From assembly GCA_036503065.1 (NCBI GenBank), contig DASXXM010000246.1:1-34137 (forward strand): a stretch of DNA of 34,137 nt, given 5' to 3'. Shown here in pieces: positions 22,953 through 30,463 of the stretch. The position numbers and the translations under genes are program-made. The first letter of the stretch is position 1. Each line of letters starts with the position of its first letter. The notes under the pieces are model-generated. The model did no database searches and was not told where the DNA came from. It saw only the letters and a list, made by a program, of their open reading frames with translations. This stretch comes from DATEPR01 sp036503065. Lineage in GTDB: Bacteria; Actinomycetota; Actinomycetes; Mycobacteriales; Pseudonocardiaceae.

Positions 22953-24376
22953 CGGACATCGCGCTGATGACGGAAGGCACCTATCCGCACAGTTTCGGCG
23001 GCGTGAGCGTCTGGTGTGACCAACTGGTACGTGGGATGGTCGGCTACGACTACCACGTCGTCGCGCTGGTCGGCGGCGGGGACCAGCGGGTGGCCTGGGA
23101 ACTGCCGGCCAATGTCACGTCCGTCACCGCCATTCCGTTGTGGGGCAACGAGTCCGGCGCCGGCTCGAGCAGCAGGTCCGGGCGCGTGGCGTTCGCGCCG
23201 CTGGGCCACGAGTTCCTGTGCAGCCTGCTCGACACGTCCGACACCGCGACCATCCGCTTCGGCGCCGTGCTGCGCCGGCTGTTCGAGTACGCACAGCACC
23301 AGAATCTCTCGGCCGCCCTGCACACCGAGGACATGGTGCGCGTCCTGACGGAGATCTGGCGGGACCGCTGGCCGGCAGGCGGGACCGACGCGCCAACGGT
23401 CCACGACGCGCTGGTGTCCCTCCAGTTGCTGGCGCACCTGACGCGGCCGCTGGCGGCACGACCGGTCCGCGCGGTGGTCTCGCACTGCGTGGCCAACGGG
23501 CTGGCCGTGTTGCCAGCGCTCGGCGCGCGATGGGCGCACGGCACGCCGATTCTCCTGACCGAGCACGGCATCTACCTGCGCGAGCGCTATCTCGGCTACC
23601 GCGAAGGCCCGTACCGGTGGCCGGCGAAGGCCGTGCTGCTCGGCTTCTTCCGGCACCTCTGCGCGCTCGGCTACCGCGAGGCCAGCCAGATCACGCCCGG
23701 CAACCTGTACAACCAGCGGTGGGAGGAGCGGCTGGGCGCCGACCACGCCATCATTCGCACGGTCTACAACGGCGTCGACCCGGAGCACTTCCCGCCGGTC
23801 GAAGCGGAACCCGATGTGCCCACAGTCAGCTGGGCGGGCCGGGTCGACCCGATCAAGGACATCGAGACCCTGCTCCGGGCGTTCGCACTGGTGCGGCAAC
23901 GGGTTCCCGAGGCGCGACTACGCCTGTTCGGCGGCACGCCCGCCGGCGGCCAGGGATACCTGAACCGGTGCCGGGCGCTTGCCGAGCAACTGGGTATCGG
24001 CGACGCCACCACGTTCGAGGGCCGGGTGGCGAACATCCGGGACGCGTACGTGGCCGGGCACGTCGTGGTGCTGTCGAGCATCTCGGAAGGCTTTCCGTAC
24101 ACCGTGATCGAGGCGATGACCTGTGGTCGCCCCTGCGTGGCCACCGACGTCGGCGGGGTCGCGGAAGCGGTGGCCGAGACCGGGATCGTGGTCCCGCCGC
24201 GTGATCCGGCGGCGATGGCCGACGCGTGCGTCCGACTGCTCGAAGACCCGGCGCTGCGGACCCGACTCGGCACCGCAGCCAGGGCACGGGTGTTGACGTA
24301 CTTCACGGTGGACCAGGCGATCAGCACGTTCGGCGAGCTGTACCGGACGCTCGCCGGGTCGGAGGCCCTGCGGTGA
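22949..24376 (+). CDS. PelF-like GT4 glycosyltransferase
   Basis: A 475-residue GT-B enzyme. The N-terminal signature EGTYPHSFGGVSVW at 9-22, the acceptor-side TEHGIYLRER at 204-213 and the C-terminal donor motif with E380 and E388 (SEGFPYTVIEAM, an E-x7-E pattern) match PelF, the cytosolic GT4 polymerase of Pel polysaccharide, which uses UDP-linked N-acetylhexosamines. Length is close to PelF (about 500 residues). The start at 22949 is chosen over 22853 and 22934 because it matches the family N-terminus and overlaps the leader stop. The next gene, a PelG-like membrane protein, begins inside its stop codon (GTGA). It probably builds the backbone of the locus polysaccharide; donor sugar not determined. 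Confidence 0.88.
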   Translation: MTDIALMTEGTYPHSFGGVSVWCDQLVRGMVGYDYHVVALVGGGDQRVAWELPANVTSVTAIPLWGNESGAGSSSRSGRVAFAPLGHEFLCSLLDTSDTATIRFGAVLRRLFEYAQHQNLSAALHTEDMVRVLTEIWRDRWPAGGTDAPTVHDALVSLQLLAHLTRPLAARPVRAVVSHCVANGLAVLPALGARWAHGTPILLTEHGIYLRERYLGYREGPYRWPAKAVLLGFFRHLCALGYREASQITPGNLYNQRWEERLGADHAIIRTVYNGVDPEHFPPVEAEPDVPTVSWAGRVDPIKDIETLLRAFALVRQRVPEARLRLFGGTPAGGQGYLNRCRALAEQLGIGDATTFEGRVANIRDAYVAGHVVVLSSISEGFPYTVIEAMTCGRPCVATDVGGVAEAVAETGIVVPPRDPAAMADACVRLLEDPALRTRLGTAARARVLTYFTVDQAISTFGELYRTLAGSEALR

Positions 24377-25776
24377 ACGCGAGCACCACACCGGAACTCG
24401 AGCCGCTCAGGCCAACGCTCGCCCTCCCGGTCGTCGAACTGCAACTGGCTGACCTGTGCGAACGTTTCGAGTCGTTGTGCGCCAACGCGGTCGACTCGCT
24501 GGAGATCGCGGCCGGCCTCGAGGCCGAGGGGTTCAGCGACCAGACGGTCCGGGTCTGTTTCGGTTTCCCGGACGTGTTCGCCCTTGCCGAGGACCTGTAT
24601 CGCCGGGTGCCCCGTGACCCGGCCGAGCCGTCCGCGCAGCCGGATCCGTGGCGCACCCCGGTCCGGCGACACGTGCTGCGCGGGGCCCTGTTCGGGCTCC
24701 CGGCGCTGTGCTATCCGGTCGCCGCACCGATGTTGTCCGGTGCGGGCGCGATACCGCTGCTCGTGGTGTCGACCGTCGCGTCGTGGGCGTTGAGCCAGGG
24801 ACTGTCCTTTCTCGGCCACTCGCGGCTGAGCAACGGGGATCGGGACGGCAGCCGCCACGTGTTGCGGGTCGGGCTGGGCGGCTCGGTGTGCCTGCTGCTG
24901 GTCATCGTCGGGCTGACCGCGGTGCTCGTCGGCCGGTTCGGTCCGGCGGCCGGGTTCGCCGCCGCGCAGGGCGGTTACCTGTTGGCCGCCACGGTCCTGC
25001 TGGTCGACAGGGCCGAATGGTTGCTGTTGGGCGCGTTGGCACCGGGAGTGCTGGCCGGCACGGGATTCCTGGTGCTCGGCCGGCCCGCCGATTCGCGTGC
25101 CGGCGCGCTGGCGGCGCTGGGCGGCTCGCTGCTGCTCACGGTGGTCATGGCGGTGGTCCGCACGAACCGCGCCGCAGGCCGTCGGCCGCGCTGGACCGAA
25201 CTCCGTGCCACGTGGCCCTATCTGCTGTTCGGTGGGGTGACCGCCGGCCTGCTTGCCGTGCCGCTCGTGGCGGGCGGCACGAACAACGCGGTAATGGCGG
25301 TGCTGCCCCTGTCGCTGAGCATGGGGGCGGCCGAGTGGCTCCTCTACCGCTACCGCAGCGCGACCCACCGCCTGTTGCGGCGATCCTGGCTGGTGTCGGA
25401 CTTCACCGCCAGATCGTGGTGGCCACTGCTCGCCGCGCTGGCGCAGTACCTGCTGTGCACCGTGGTGCTCATGGTGGTGGCGCGTGCACTCGGCGCCACG
25501 GTCGGTATCAATCCACAATGGACGAGCTTGCTGGCGTACGCGGCCTACCTGGCGCTGGGCGGCGCGCTGTTCGTTGCCCTGCTGTTACAGGCGTTCTGCG
25601 GACCGGCATCGGTGGTGGCGTGGTGCGGTGGCGCGCTGGCCACCGAACTCGTGGCCGTGACGATCGATCGGACCGTGCCCGCGCTGCGGGTGCAACTACT
25701 GGTCTGCGGCGGCCTGCTGCTGGCACTCGTGATCCGCGCCGGGATCGTCCTCGGCCAGACCGTACGACATCGCTGA
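24373..25776 (+). CDS. PelG-like 12-TM membrane protein, putative polysaccharide exporter
   Basis: A 467-residue integral membrane protein. The first 95 residues are soluble and contain the segment LEIAAGLEAEGFSDQTVRVCFGFPDVFALAEDLY, which I recall from actinomycete homologues but cannot assign to a named domain. Twelve hydrophobic segments follow, from RGALFGLPALCYPVAAPM at about 100 to LLVCGGLLLALVIRAGIVLG near the end. PelG, the partner of PelF, is also a 12-TM MOP-superfamily protein. The GTG at 24373 overlaps the pelF-like stop. Export of the polymer across the membrane is inferred from topology and position, not from clear sequence identity. Confidence 0.75.
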   Translation: MNASTTPELEPLRPTLALPVVELQLADLCERFESLCANAVDSLEIAAGLEAEGFSDQTVRVCFGFPDVFALAEDLYRRVPRDPAEPSAQPDPWRTPVRRHVLRGALFGLPALCYPVAAPMLSGAGAIPLLVVSTVASWALSQGLSFLGHSRLSNGDRDGSRHVLRVGLGGSVCLLLVIVGLTAVLVGRFGPAAGFAAAQGGYLLAATVLLVDRAEWLLLGALAPGVLAGTGFLVLGRPADSRAGALAALGGSLLLTVVMAVVRTNRAAGRRPRWTELRATWPYLLFGGVTAGLLAVPLVAGGTNNAVMAVLPLSLSMGAAEWLLYRYRSATHRLLRRSWLVSDFTARSWWPLLAALAQYLLCTVVLMVVARALGATVGINPQWTSLLAYAAYLALGGALFVALLLQAFCGPASVVAWCGGALATELVAVTIDRTVPALRVQLLVCGGLLLALVIRAGIVLGQTVRHR

Positions 25777-25805
25777 GCTGGGCGAACAGGGAGATGGAGG
25801 AATCG

Positions 25806-26801
25806 ATGGCGGACCTCGTCGCGGTCACCGGGGCGGACGGGTTCATCGGCTCGCACCTGGTGGAGGCGCTGGTCGCGCGTGGCCACCGGGTGCGGGCGAT
25901 GGTGCTCTACAACTCGTTCGGCTCGTGGGGCTGGCTGGAGACGCTGGACACCGAGGTACTCGACCAGGTCGACGTGGTGCTCGGCGATGTCCGCGACTCG
26001 GCGTCGGTGCTGGAACTCGTGACGGGCGCGGCGGCCGTCTACCATCTGGCGGCCCTGATCGCGATCCCCTACTCCTACCGGGCACCCCGATCCTATGTGG
26101 ACACCAACGTCATCGGCACGCTGAACGTCCTGGACGCGGTGCGCGCCTGCGACACGCCGCGGCTGGTGCACACGTCTACCAGCGAAACCTACGGGACCGC
26201 GCGCACTGTGCCGATCGACGAGACCCATCCGGTGGCCGCGCAGTCGCCCTACGCGGCGTCGAAGCTGGCCGCCGACAAGCTCGTGGAGTCCTACCACCTG
26301 AGCTTCGGGGTGCCCGCGGTGACACTGCGGCCCTTCAACACGTTCGGTCCGCGCCAGTCCGCCCGCGCGGTGATCCCGACCGTGATCAGCCAGATCGCGA
26401 GCGGCGTGCGCGAGCTCAGGCTGGGTGCGTTGGATCCCACCCGGGACTTCCTGTTCGTCGCCGACACCGTGGCCGCGTTCGTCACCGTGGGCACCGCACC
26501 GGCAGGCGCGGTGGTGGGCGAGCTGTTCAACGCCGGCACCGGGCACGAAGTGTCCATCGGCCGGGTGACCGCCGACATCGCCCGGCTGATGGGCGCCGAC
26601 GTGGACATCACCGAGGACACCCAGCGCGTCCGTCCGAAGAACTCCGAAGTGCAACGCCTGGTCGCGGACGCGGCCAAGCTGACAGAACACACCGGGTGGC
26701 GCCCCGCGCACACCAGGGACGACGGGCTGCGCCGGTCCATCGACTGGTTCCGCCGACCTGAGAACCTCGCCCGGTACAAGCCAGGCATCTACCACCAGTG
26801 A
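25806..26801 (+). CDS. LegB-like NAD-dependent sugar-nucleotide 4,6-dehydratase
   Basis: A 331-residue extended SDR. The nucleotide-binding motif TGADGFIGSH is at 8-17, the active-site SETYG at 126-130 has Glu127 in the place of the dehydratase acid, and Y149/K153 form YxxxK. YNSFGSWGWLETL, HLAALIAIPYSY and RPFNTFGPRQSARAVIPT are strongly characteristic of LegB-type dehydratases, which convert an NDP-GlcNAc to the 4-keto-6-deoxy sugar. The ATG at 25806 has GGAGG 5 nt in front. With the nucleotidyltransferase and the SDR downstream it suggests supply of a 6-deoxy-amino sugar donor. The exact nucleotide and sugar are inferred. Confidence 0.88.
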   Translation: MADLVAVTGADGFIGSHLVEALVARGHRVRAMVLYNSFGSWGWLETLDTEVLDQVDVVLGDVRDSASVLELVTGAAAVYHLAALIAIPYSYRAPRSYVDTNVIGTLNVLDAVRACDTPRLVHTSTSETYGTARTVPIDETHPVAAQSPYAASKLAADKLVESYHLSFGVPAVTLRPFNTFGPRQSARAVIPTVISQIASGVRELRLGALDPTRDFLFVADTVAAFVTVGTAPAGAVVGELFNAGTGHEVSIGRVTADIARLMGADVDITEDTQRVRPKNSEVQRLVADAAKLTEHTGWRPAHTRDDGLRRSIDWFRRPENLARYKPGIYHQ

Positions 26802-26813
26802 CCGGAGCTGACC

Positions 26814-27527
26814 ATGCACGCGATCATTCTGGCCGGCGGCAAGGGAGTACGGCTGCGGCCGTACACGACGAGGCTGCCCAAACCGCTGGTGCCGATCGGT
26901 GACGAGTTCTCCATTCTGGAGATCGTCCTGCGCCAGTTGTCCCAGCAGGGCTTCAGCGACGTCACACTCGCCATCGGCTATCTCGGCGACCTCATCCGCT
27001 CGTATGTCGGCGACGGCAGCAAGTGGGGACTGCGAATCGACTACACCACGGAGGACTCGCCGCTGGGCACCATCGGGCCGGTGCTCCAGCTGATGGACCG
27101 GCTGCCGCCGGAGTTCCTGGTGATGAACGGCGACGTGCTCACCGACCTCAACTACGCCGACCTGTTGGCCAACCACGTGCACAGCCGCGCGCCGCTGACC
27201 GTCGCCACCTACTCGCGGCAGGTGAACGTCGACTTCGGCGTGCTCACCAGCGATGCCGGGCACATCGTGGAGTTCACCGAGAAACCGACGCTGAACTATC
27301 AGGTCAGCATGGGCGTGTACGGGTTGAGCCGGGAGACACTGTGCGACTACCTGCCCGGCGCGCCCCTCGGGTTCGACGAGCTGATGCTGGACCTCCTCGC
27401 CAAGCGCACCCCACCCACGGAGTACCGCTTCGACGGCTACTGGCTCGACATCGGCCGGCCGGACGACTACGACAGGGCGAACGCGGAATTCGACCAACTG
27501 CGGGGAACCCTGTTGAAGGGGGCCTAG
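26814..27527 (+). CDS. sugar-1-phosphate nucleotidyltransferase
   Basis: A 237-residue NDP-sugar pyrophosphorylase. LAGGKGVRLRPYT at 6-18 is the nucleotide-binding signature, PKPLVPIGD follows with the catalytic lysine, and NGDVLTDLNY carries the metal-binding aspartate. VEFTEKP and the late YWLDIGRPDDYDRAN are typical of GlmU/RmlA/RfbF-like enzymes. It lies 12 bp after the dehydratase gene, with GGAG in front. Likely forms the activated sugar that LegB-like dehydratase then modifies; the choice of UTP, GTP or dTTP is not certain. Confidence 0.92.
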   Translation: MHAIILAGGKGVRLRPYTTRLPKPLVPIGDEFSILEIVLRQLSQQGFSDVTLAIGYLGDLIRSYVGDGSKWGLRIDYTTEDSPLGTIGPVLQLMDRLPPEFLVMNGDVLTDLNYADLLANHVHSRAPLTVATYSRQVNVDFGVLTSDAGHIVEFTEKPTLNYQVSMGVYGLSRETLCDYLPGAPLGFDELMLDLLAKRTPPTEYRFDGYWLDIGRPDDYDRANAEFDQLRGTLLKGA

Positions 27528-27529
27528 CG

Positions 27530-28417
27530 ATGCGGCGGGCTCTGCTGATCGGAGCGAACGGCTTTCTCGGCCGACACGTCGGCCAGGTCCTCCTCGCCCA
27601 TGGCTGGTGGGTCCGGCCGACGTCCCGGACCGACACCCCCGGCCACGTCCGCGTCGACCTGAGTCCCGAAGGGTCGGGGGCACTCACCGCGGTGATCACC
27701 GAATACCGGCCGCACGCGGTGATCAACTGTGCCGGCGCGGTCTCCGGTGACACGGCCGAACTGGTAGCGGCCAACACCACCGGTCCGGCCGTGCTGGTGC
27801 GTGCCATGTGGGACAGCGCGTCCGACGCCCGCCTGGTGCACCTGGGATCGGCCGCCGAGTACGGCATCGGCACACCCGGTGCGCCGATCACGGAGTCGCA
27901 CCTGCCGAGGCCGGTCGGCATCTACGGGGTCAGCAAGCTGGCCGGCACGCAGGCGGTCGAGCTCGGCCGCGCCGCCGGGCTGGATGCCGTGGTGTTGCGG
28001 GTGTTCAATCCGGTCGGTACGGGCGCCCCGCCGGACAGCCTGCCCGGCCGGCTGGTCGGCGAGTTCGCCCGTGCGCCAGCCGAGATCAAGCTCGGCCCGC
28101 TGGCTGCGGTGCGCGACTTTGTCGACGCCCGTGACGTGGCCGACGCCGTGCTCGCCGCGATCACCGCGCCCACGGTCGGGATGCCGGTGCTCAACGTGGC
28201 AGGCGGTCGCGGCGTGCCCGTCCGGACACTGGTGGACATGCTGGCCGGGATCGCGGGCTTCGCCGGCACGATCACCGAGTCGGCCGACGGTTCGCCGCGC
28301 TCCGCCGCGGTGTCCTGGCAGGAGGCCGACATCTCCCGGATCGAGCGGGTGCTGGGCTGGCGGCCGAAGTTCGAGCTGCACACGTCCCTCGAAGAACTGT
28401 GGCGGACCGCACGATGA
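27530..28417 (+). CDS. NAD-dependent epimerase/reductase (sugar SDR)
   Basis: A 295-residue SDR. GANGFLG is at 8-14, NCAGAVSGD is a conserved turn, Ser107 is in HLGSAAEYG, and Y132/K136 form the catalytic YGVSK. The late GRDF-like segment is RDFVDARDVADA and the C-terminus RIERVLGWRPKF is typical of sugar-nucleotide epimerases and 4-reductases such as Rmd or RmlD. It probably reduces or epimerises the 4-keto sugar produced by the LegB-like enzyme. It starts 2 bp after the nucleotidyltransferase stop with GAAGGGGG upstream and overlaps the spherulin gene (ATGA). Confidence 0.88.
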   Translation: MRRALLIGANGFLGRHVGQVLLAHGWWVRPTSRTDTPGHVRVDLSPEGSGALTAVITEYRPHAVINCAGAVSGDTAELVAANTTGPAVLVRAMWDSASDARLVHLGSAAEYGIGTPGAPITESHLPRPVGIYGVSKLAGTQAVELGRAAGLDAVVLRVFNPVGTGAPPDSLPGRLVGEFARAPAEIKLGPLAAVRDFVDARDVADAVLAAITAPTVGMPVLNVAGGRGVPVRTLVDMLAGIAGFAGTITESADGSPRSAAVSWQEADISRIERVLGWRPKFELHTSLEELWRTAR

Positions 28418-29067
28418 TCCAACTGGTGGTGCCGGCGTACTTCCACCCGGCGGTCGAGCCCGCGGCCTGGGCGACCCTGGCGAGATCCGCGCGGCGGCTG
28501 CGCCTTGTCGTGCTGAACCTCGCGGACGGTCCCGGTGACCTGCTGGACTCCGCGTTCGTGGACGTGCTCGCCCGACTGATGGCGGCGGGTGTCCCGGTCG
28601 CCGGATATGTGGACACCGACTACGGCCGCAAGGCGCGGCGGGACGCGCTGGCGGAGTTGCGCCGGTATCGCGAGTGGTACGGCGTGCGCAGCGTGTTCTT
28701 CGACCGGGCGGCCAGCGGGGTCGAGCACGTCGCCCACTACGCCGCGCTCGCCGAGTCGGCCAGGGACGTCGGGGCGCGGTTGGTCGCGTTCAACCACGGC
28801 ACCGCGCCGGCACCGGAGTTCGCGCGACACTGCGACCTGCTCGGCACGTTCGAGGGCCCGTGGCCGGCCTTCCGCGACGCCGAGGTGCCGAGCTGGGTGC
28901 ACGACCTGCCGGCGGACCGGTTCTTCAACCTCGTCTACGCCGTGGCACCCGCCCTGCACCGGCGGATCGCCGTGCTGGCCGCCGAGCGCAACGTCGGTTC
29001 GGCCCTGTGCACCGACCGGCAGCTGCCGAACCCGTGGTCGCACCTGCCCGCGGACCTGTCGACATGA
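28414..29067 (+). CDS. spherulin-4 family protein (Sph3/GH135-like)
   Basis: A 217-residue (beta/alpha)-barrel protein with the spherulation-specific family 4 landmarks PAYFHP at 7-12, GYVDTDYG at 64-71, VFFDRA at 94-99, FNHGTAP at 126-132 and TFEGPW at 145-150. The fungal member Sph3 (GH135) cleaves galactosaminogalactan and is needed for its synthesis. D97 and E147 match catalytic acidic positions, but R98 replaces the glutamate that I recall after the first aspartate in many members, so activity may be altered. No signal peptide is visible, unlike fungal Sph3. Start overlaps the SDR stop, and its stop overlaps the GH114 start (both ATGA). Confidence 0.85.
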   Translation: MIQLVVPAYFHPAVEPAAWATLARSARRLRLVVLNLADGPGDLLDSAFVDVLARLMAAGVPVAGYVDTDYGRKARRDALAELRRYREWYGVRSVFFDRAASGVEHVAHYAALAESARDVGARLVAFNHGTAPAPEFARHCDLLGTFEGPWPAFRDAEVPSWVHDLPADRFFNLVYAVAPALHRRIAVLAAERNVGSALCTDRQLPNPWSHLPADLST

Positions 29068-29831
29068 GTCGATGGCTCCTGCTGATCGGTGCCGTCGTAC
29101 TCGCCGGCTGCGCCGGTCCCGTTGGCGCGCCGGCATTGTGGCAGCCGGGGCCGGGCACCACGTGGCAGTGGCAGCTCGCCGGTTCGCTCGACACGAGTGT
29201 GAACGTCATGGTGTACGACGTGGACGGTGTGGACACCACGGCGGCCCAGGTTGCCGCGCTGCATGCCGCCGGCAGGAAGGTGATCTGCTACGTCGACGCC
29301 GGCGGCTACGAGAACTATCGCCCCGACGCCGGTAAGTTTCCCGCGTCCGTGCTCGGCAACTCGAACGGCTGGCCCGGCCAGCGCTGGTTGGACATCCGGC
29401 AGCTCGGCGTCCTGGAGCCGATCATGGCCGCCCGCTTCGACACGTGCCACCGCAAGGGATTCGACGCCGTGGAGGCCGACGAGGTCGACGGCTACGCCAA
29501 CGACACCGGCTTCCCGCTGACCGCACAGGACCAGTTGGCGTACAACGAGATGCTGGCTCAGCTCGCCCACGGTCGCGGCATGTCGATCGGGTTGAAGAAC
29601 GACCTCGACCAGATCCCGCAACTGGTGCGGGACTTCCAGTTCGCGATCGACGAGCAGTGCTTCCAGTACCAGGAGTGCGACCAGTTGCTGCCCTTCGTAC
29701 GCGCGGGCAAGGCCGTGTTCGAAGTCGAGTACCAGCTCGGCAACGACCAGTTCTGCGCGCAGGCCAGAGCCAAGGGGTTCAGTTCGATGCGGAAGAACCT
29801 CTCTTTGGACGCACCCCGTTGGCCTTGCTGA
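29064..29831 (+). CDS. GH114 endo-alpha-1,4-polygalactosaminidase lipoprotein (Ega3-like)
   Basis: A 255-residue lipoprotein. MSRWLLLIGAVVLAGC gives a lipobox with Cys16. The GH114 core reads NVMVYDVDGVD, AGRKVICYVDAGGYENYRPD, RWLDIRQLGVLEPIM, FDAVEADEVDGYAN and AIDEQCFQYQEC. The acidic clusters E137/D139/E140 and E197 lie where the GH114 catalytic pair is found. Such enzymes (Ega3 in Aspergillus) cleave alpha-1,4-linked galactosamine polymers. Last gene of the locus; 16 bp separate it from a convergent gene. It probably trims, releases or protects against the polymer at the cell surface. Confidence 0.92.
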   Translation: MSRWLLLIGAVVLAGCAGPVGAPALWQPGPGTTWQWQLAGSLDTSVNVMVYDVDGVDTTAAQVAALHAAGRKVICYVDAGGYENYRPDAGKFPASVLGNSNGWPGQRWLDIRQLGVLEPIMAARFDTCHRKGFDAVEADEVDGYANDTGFPLTAQDQLAYNEMLAQLAHGRGMSIGLKNDLDQIPQLVRDFQFAIDEQCFQYQECDQLLPFVRAGKAVFEVEYQLGNDQFCAQARAKGFSSMRKNLSLDAPRWPC

Positions 29832-29847
29832 CCGATACGCGCCGACG

Positions 29848-30300
29848 TTAATCCCGCTCGACCCTGCGTAGTCCTCGCTCGGGCGTCCACGACTCGACGA
29901 CGAGTCTGGTGGCCTCGGCGTTGAGTCCGGTGATGACCACCTCGGTGATGTCCGCGACGAACGTCTCCCCGTCCGGCTGCTCAGCCGTGGCCACCGGGAC
30001 GGCGCGTCCGGTGATCTTCGCCTCGCCCGGCCAGTCGCGCTCCTTGCCCTGCTCGGGGTGGAAGGTCGGGCCGTGCAGGGCGAAGCGGGGATCCCGCCTG
30101 AGGTCGGCCCCTTTGCGCGCGCCGCTCATCGAACCGAAGCGGAGGTCGCCCTCGGTGAACTCGCACTCGATGCCGGAGATGCGAGGCGAGCCGTCGGCCC
30201 GCAGCGTCGCGATCGTCTTGTGGCGACCGGCGTCGAACAGCCGCCGCACCCGCCCGGCGAACTCCGGTTCCGCCTGCTCGAACACGTTCCATGCCGACAC
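29848..30300 (-). CDS. pyridoxamine 5'-phosphate oxidase-family flavin/F420-dependent enzyme
   Basis: A 150-residue split-barrel protein with PELAxxV-like N-terminus (WNVFEQAEPEFAGRVRRLF), HKTIATLRADGSPRISGIECEF, GDLRFGSMSGARKGADLRRDPRFALH and a C-terminal LVVESWTPERGLRRVER. Actinomycete members bind FMN or F420 and reduce or oxidise unknown small molecules. The GTG at 30300 is preferred because the protein then begins MSAWNVFE, matching the family; the open frame continues to 30357 but that part looks non-coding. The gene stands alone, convergent with the GH114 gene and divergent from the decarboxylase gene. Confidence 0.85.
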   Translation of the reverse strand: MSAWNVFEQAEPEFAGRVRRLFDAGRHKTIATLRADGSPRISGIECEFTEGDLRFGSMSGARKGADLRRDPRFALHGPTFHPEQGKERDWPGEAKITGRAVPVATAEQPDGETFVADITEVVITGLNAEATRLVVESWTPERGLRRVERD

Positions 30301-30379
30301 GGATCGGCAGCATACTCCCCCAACAGGTGCGGTCATGCCACGTATCGATCGGGTCATCTCGCTCGGTCCGCCGGCGGAA

Positions 30380-30418
30380 GGATTGCATTAATCCCGGCGT
30401 CAGGGATGTCATGATCCC
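30380..30418. promoter_or_regulatory. two operator-like palindromes between PNPOx and lysA-type genes
   Basis: GGATT-GCATT-AATCC at 30380-30394 and GGGAT-GTCATG-ATCCC at 30403-30418 are two similar inverted repeats, about 23 bp centre to centre, in the 163-bp divergent gap. They look like two sites for one dimeric regulator, which is unidentified. Confidence 0.5.
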
Positions 30419-30463
30419 GTCCACATTCCTCGCACAGCGACCAGATCGACGTCTACTGGACAC

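Noticed and set aside
23764..25518. 584-codon minus-strand frame opposite the pelF/pelG-like genes
   Set aside because: Low-complexity antisense frame; both plus-strand genes have family signatures and coupled starts.
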